Position numbers and translations under genes: made by a program. From Marthasterias glacialis (Eukaryota > Echinodermata > Asteroidea > Forcipulatida > Asteriidae), in contig OU452229.1 of assembly GCA_911728455.2 (NCBI GenBank), forward strand, positions 11,227,378 to 11,291,377: a stretch of 64,000 nucleotides of DNA, given 5' to 3'. This document shows positions 60,085 to 64,000 of the stretch, one piece after another. How positions within the stretch are numbered: the stretch's first letter is position 1; every line of letters begins with the position of its first letter. The notes below the pieces were generated by a model. That model saw only the letters and a list, made by a program, of their open reading frames with translations, did not search any database and was not told the origin of the DNA.

Positions 60085-60512
60085 ATTTTTTAAGACTCGT
60101 TCTTGACAATCGATTTATTAAGTTAAACAAAAATATGACTGGAAATAAGTGGCATAACTACTGCGAAGTTCTTATCAGATTTTTGGCTATTTTTGGAATA
60201 GCTTGGCCTATTAAAGTACTGAAGGTGCACGTCAACACTCGCTAAAATGGCAGGGAAATCGGTTTCCCGTTTTTTTGTTTTTTTTAGTCCGTACTGTGTC
60301 GGGGTAAATCGCGTGACATGGTCGCCGTCGTTCATATTAAGAAAAGGAAATATCAGGGTCCGCTCGCAGAACACCCATTTGGCGCGCACTATTCAGCTTT
60401 AAGACTCGTTTTTAAGAGTCGAATTCTTAAGTAGAAAAAAATATGACTAGAAATAAGTGGCATAAGTACAGCGAGGTTCTTAACAGATTTTTGGTTATTT
60501 CCTGTCTACATG
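60085..60512 (+). repeat. Partial tandem repeat, family H
   Basis: TAAGACTCGTTCTTGACAAT and ATATGACTGGAAATAAGTGG start a ~312-bp unit at 60085 and recur, diverged, at about 60400-60512. The middle (TATTAAAGTACTGAAGGTGC, ACGTCAACACTCGCTAAAAT) recurs at 63811-64000. Antisense frames in the two middles both read as MNDG then TRFT and TQYGL, then ASVDVH and QYFN. Confidence 0.7.
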
Positions 60513-61090
60513 TACTAAAATATGCGATTGCAACTTAACATTCAGCCTGATGAGATTTCGGCTCATTTTGCTGTTCCATTACTCGCCCCCCCCAAAAAAA
60601 ACAAGAACAAAAAAAAATGGTGTGACGTGTACACTTATCTCCACTTTCAAACCGATGGCTCGGGTTTTTGGGGTTGATAAAAACACAGTGGAAAGCAATT
60701 CGACATCGTCTGATCACAACAAAGATGCGACAAACAGGAAGTCCGCAGTCGATACCCGAACAAGTTGTCGTTCTTTTTGACATTACTTCAGGGATACAGC
60801 TTTTTCATTTTCAAATCTACATTTGTTTTCTTTTTTTTAACATTGAAGTGTAGATATTTTTTTTCTCAAGGAGATCTAAACATTATAATTTTCAAAAACT
60901 TAAAATCTAGATCCTCATCATCATTCTCTCTACACTAGACCAAAAAAAACTTTCCGTAGTCAATGCTGTAACTACCTCAGACTCAAAAGATTTGGATTAT
61001 GTCTTCGATATTTATAAAAACGTGTTTGTCATGTTGTGGCTGATTCAAGCTGTCATCTACCATGTATTAACCTATTAATGATCTGTGGAA
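60513..61090. other. No gene recognised
   Basis: AT-rich; short overlapping frames at 60535-60853 show no domain. Confidence 0.5.
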
Positions 61091-61097
61091 GACTTAC

Positions 61098-61249
61098 CTT
61101 GAGTGGTTCGCCGAGTCTTTGAATCCAAGAATAAAGAATGCTTTCGTGAAGCCAACAGTCCAGGTGGTTATCAGATGGAAATATCCATTCGTAAAAAAAA
61201 AACACCCTGTTTTCTCGACAAGAGAGACAAGAGTAGTTTCGATATAATG
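61098..61249 (-). CDS. Unrecognised candidate internal exon
   Basis: On the minus strand a 152-base open segment lies between an acceptor (CGGTTTCTTCAG) and a perfect donor (CTCAAG/GTAAGT). It encodes SCRENRVFFFYEWIFPSDNH then LDCWLHESILYSWIQR and LGEPLK. I recognise no family. The FFF run comes from a homopolymer. Evidence is the pair of splice signals plus an open frame only. Confidence 0.22.
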
Positions 61250-61343
61250 CTGAAGAAACCGATGTCTCTTAAAATCGTATATGCTGGTAGCGTTACTATC
61301 CAGAGATTCACGAGATCATTATAAACATGTTTTGATGACAAGA

Positions 61344-61546
61344 CTAGCTTTGGACAGTAATGTCAAGAACAACTGCGGTGGGTACAGAGCGCCGAGTCGG
61401 ACACATAAACAAACCAGCTGTTCCAGTTGGTTCGTTTGCTGTAAAACATAAAATATCGAAATCTCGCTGGATGATGTCAACCATCGATGGAAGTTCACAG
61501 AATTTGTAAATACACTGCTTTTTGGATGAGCGCACACGATACTTTG
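61344..61546 (-). CDS. Unrecognised candidate exon with stop codon
   Basis: The minus strand is open from about 61546, after TTATTTCTTTTTCAAAG (a possible AAG acceptor), to a TAG at 61344-61346. It reads YRVRSSKKQCIYKFCELPSM then VDIIQRDFDILCF. Composition is less skewed than the surrounding AT-rich DNA. No family was recognised, and it cannot be joined in frame to the 61098-61249 segment through its stop. Could be a chance frame. Confidence 0.15.
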
Positions 61547-61569
61547 AAAAAGAAATAATGCATTAGATC

Positions 61570-61960
61570 ATTTTTATACAGGCATAGTTGTACCCCGTGT
61601 GCGGGAGCTCACTACATTGGAAGCCTTGTATGTGGGAACGGCGAGTCAGTCGTGCTTGGTTGATGCCCAACAAAATAGCGCCATCTCTGCCTGAGTCAAT
61701 TTGATTGGCCCATTACATTTTGTTGATCGGTTTGGACAGATGACATTAGCGCGTGATGGGGAGTCGAGTGACGATTGCTTGGCTTTGGTCACCGATTGCA
61801 GTCGAGGGGGCTGGGGGAAAGTGGCTCTGATCACGTATCACGAGTTGTTTAAACGCGTAGTTCTTAGCCCGGGTGCAGTGGGGGTACGGTAGGCGTCTGT
61901 GCAGCGGGATGACGTCCTGGCAGACTCTCTCACTCCGTCTCTTTGACGGGAAGAGAGCTA
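61570..61960. promoter_or_regulatory. GC-rich island with promoter-like words
   Basis: About 390 bases are richer in G, C and CpG than their neighbours and contain GATTGGCCCA (inverted CCAAT), GCGCCATCT (YY1-like) and GATGACGTCC (CRE-like). It could be a promoter for either direction, including the minus-strand candidate exons at 61.1-61.5 kb. No transcript evidence. Confidence 0.25.
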
Positions 61961-63810
61961 ACAGAGATGACGAAGATTAAGAGCCCATCGCACGCCCAAT
62001 GAATTTCAATCTTGTGACTTAAGATGCGTTTAAGATAAAGCTGTTGATTTGTTTTCGTTTTTTTTTAAATCGTAAGAAAAAAGAACGCCATCGGAAATGT
62101 ATATTCAAAAACTGCACATTGAAGCTAGAGATAAAAATACGGCACCATCGCAAATAAAATGGAATGGCGATAGGAGCATAACAGTTTTTTTAGTTTATCA
62201 TATTGGAAGTCAAGGCCAATGGAATTTTTTAGTTGCAAACGAATAAAGAAGTGGTCAGATTCATTTACAAAAGTTTATTGCTAAAAGAAAATCATGATTG
62301 ATTATTAAATCATTTTCCACTTTCTTCTTGTCTGGTGGCGCTGGAGTTTGTTTTCAACCCCTTTTGGATCCGTCCTCACTTCACATTTGACCAAAAGTTA
62401 AACATCTTACATTTCCAGTGACATGAGTCAGTAACGCATAAATCATACCACCACGGATGAGAAGAAGTTGTCAGGGCGGAATATCTATCAAGAAAATGGC
62501 TCACGTAGAAATCTGGCTAACTTCATCCCAATCTTTTGCCATCTGTTACAAAAATAGTTGGGATTAAATCTTAAACTTTTGTCAACGGACAGTGGCACCC
62601 TTTTCGTCCATTTTGATCTGACAGGGCAAAGAACTCATTCAACTGGCCACCGCAACCCTTCAGTGTTTTAAAGATATTGAAAAGAACCAGAGTTTATTTT
62701 TCCATTTTGCAGTGATCTGAAGTTTGCAATGCCATGCGAACCAATACCATGCAAACCGATAGTCATGTTAGCTATATCCCGCTCTCCTTTCCTTTTTCAC
62801 TTTCAAGATAAAGTACAATTGTTAAATTAAATTATGTCATTTCTTTAAGCTTTACTCTGAAAGCAAACTGATTATTTGTTACCACTTCTAATCCCTCTGA
62901 ACAAAAATACTGTCAAAGTGGGGGGGGGGGGGGATATTTTAAAACCCCACCAATCGCCATTAGTTATTTTGATTGGCGCAATTGATAATGCCTAACCAAA
63001 GTCACCGAAAAAAAAATACAAAAATGAAATTGAACCTTTTCTCGTCATTTTAACTTAAACACTATTGCAGACTCTGAATATTATCCCAGGATGTTTGGAT
63101 GGCGTTTTTCTTTTCTTTTTGTTCTTTTTTTTTCTCTTTTTCTTTTTTTTTCTCTTTTTCTTTTTTTTTAGATGGGAAAAAATCCATTCTTCCTAAAAAC
63201 CAGTAATGTGCCTTCCCTTTAATTCCTTAACTGCCTGTCTGTCGCCATGTGATCTGGTTTCAGTAACCATTTGAGTATATTCTTCACAGTGTACATTGTA
63301 AGTCATTCCATTCCAATTGATTTATTGATATGCAATTGATTTATTCCAACATATACACGATTATTTGTTCATGTCATTTAACGGATATTACATGTCGAGT
63401 TCAATGTTGAGAAAGTGCAGAGCTACTACCCGTCTGGTAAAACCGTCATGAAAAGAGATGTGATGATAAGGTCCCACAAAGATACGAAAAAAAGTGCGCC
63501 TAAAATTAAATTTATTCGCCAACATAAAGATATTCCATGATTTGCCCCACAATCGATTGCGTATAGCACAGACTTTCGCAATGTTCTCAGGGAAAAGCAA
63601 TTCAAAATTGAACATTAACTTAAAATGGTTTTGGAAAAGGATCGAGTTACACATGCGCTGCCACTTGCACTGCAACAATGGGCACGTTCAACTCTCGACG
63701 GGTCTTCATCTGCCGTACCACTATTCAAAGATTTTTTTTAGGAGGGGGGGGGGTGCTCGTTTGGGAAGTGATATCAGCACACTTGCACACCGTTTTATTA
63801 AACATTGACT
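61961..63810. other. No gene; MITE-A fragment and T-rich tracts
   Basis: A diverged MITE-A piece (TACTCTGAAAGCAAACTGAT, AAAATACTGTCAAAGTGG) lies at about 62845-62925, ending in a G run. An imperfect (TTTTTCTCTTTTTC)-type tract lies at 63109-63171. No supported exon. Confidence 0.5.
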
Positions 63811-64000
63811 CATGGAGTGTCTTGGCTTATTAAAGTACTGAAAGTGCACGTCAACACTCGCTAAAAATGGCGGGAAAATCGGTTTCGTTCTTCTTCTTTT
63901 TGTGAGTCCGTACTGTGTCTGGGTAAAACGCGTGAAATGGATGCCGTCGTTCATATTCAGAAAAGGAAATACTAGGGTCCACTCGCAGAAAATCCATTTG
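63811..64000 (+). repeat. Family H repeat, cut by the window end
   Basis: TATTAAAGTACTGAAAGTGC, ACGTCAACACTCGCTAAAAA, GTCCGTACTGTGTCTGGGTA and CCGTCGTTCATATTCAGAAA match 60209-60380 with scattered changes. AATGGCGGGAAAATC contains an E2F-like GGCGGGAAA. Confidence 0.75.

Noticed and set aside
61103..61324. FGF-like frame (KNKECFREANSPGGY) on the plus strand
   Set aside because: The resemblance to the FGF ECxFxE...Y segment is short, no splice acceptor precedes it, and the opposite strand has better splice signals.

Overview
This window looks like AT-rich intergenic and intronic DNA from a marine invertebrate animal, most likely an echinoderm. The evidence is a metazoan neuropeptide-type GPCR, CCAAT-type promoter boxes, splice signals, a tRNA-derived SINE, several families of short inverted-repeat DNA transposons, and very abundant microsatellites. 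A repeat family at 20.0 and 31.4 kb (starting AAAGGGACACGTTGCCTT) resembles one I associate from memory with sea-star sequence; that is recollection, not a search. No bacterial operon, phage, CRISPR or viral gene was seen. Most open frames here are low-complexity or repeat artefacts.

Genes. The only secure protein-coding gene is on the minus strand at 26234-27343: a complete 369-residue rhodopsin-family peptide receptor of bombesin/CCHamide/endothelin-receptor type. A strong splice acceptor lies just upstream of its ATG, and a GC-rich, CCAAT-containing candidate promoter or first exon sits at about 27560-27745. Weaker candidates are a two-exon, netrin-like (NTR) C-terminal module on the minus strand at 40264-40395 and 39815-40061; a short THAP-like first exon at 33807; a sense/antisense small frame at 15123-15299; and unrecognised minus-strand exons at 61.1-61.5 kb. 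The minus strand at 2.84-3.40 kb carries a decayed LINE reverse transcriptase C-terminus.

Repeats, left to right: an interspersed repeat at 0.2-0.67 kb (second copy at 58.9-59.2 kb); TTTG/TTGG microsatellite at 1.2 kb; LINE remnant at 3 kb; a 924-bp piggyBac-like non-autonomous element with TTAA target sites at 9785-10708; CA-rich and GTGGGGAC-rich DNA at 12.6-13.2 kb; a palindromic CACTG-ended MITE at 22.15 kb; a SINE at 27.75-28.02 kb split by a 107-bp palindromic MITE; a 251-bp fold-back element at 30.13 kb whose arms carry a histone-mRNA-type 3' stem-loop; a long TTTG/TTGG array at 32.5 kb; a 1377-bp tandem repeat at 34.04-37.5 kb built partly of ~142-bp subunits carrying ETS-like and DR5-like sites; a (TTG)n tract at 37.7 kb; a full-length SINE at 40.92 kb; an exact-period 50-bp minisatellite (17 copies, each with a 12-bp palindrome) at 41531-42380 abutting a MITE; and a 4-kb head-to-tail duplication at 45604-53750, each copy ending in a (CTTT)n tract. 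A ~350-bp MITE family ('MITE-A' here) occurs at least eight times between 25 and 63 kb.

I found no single multi-gene system. The most notable items are the fold-back with histone-type hairpins, the nested SINE/MITE, the piggyBac-like element, the regulatory-site-rich tandem array, and the near-identical 4-kb duplication, which may be biological or a haplotype artefact.
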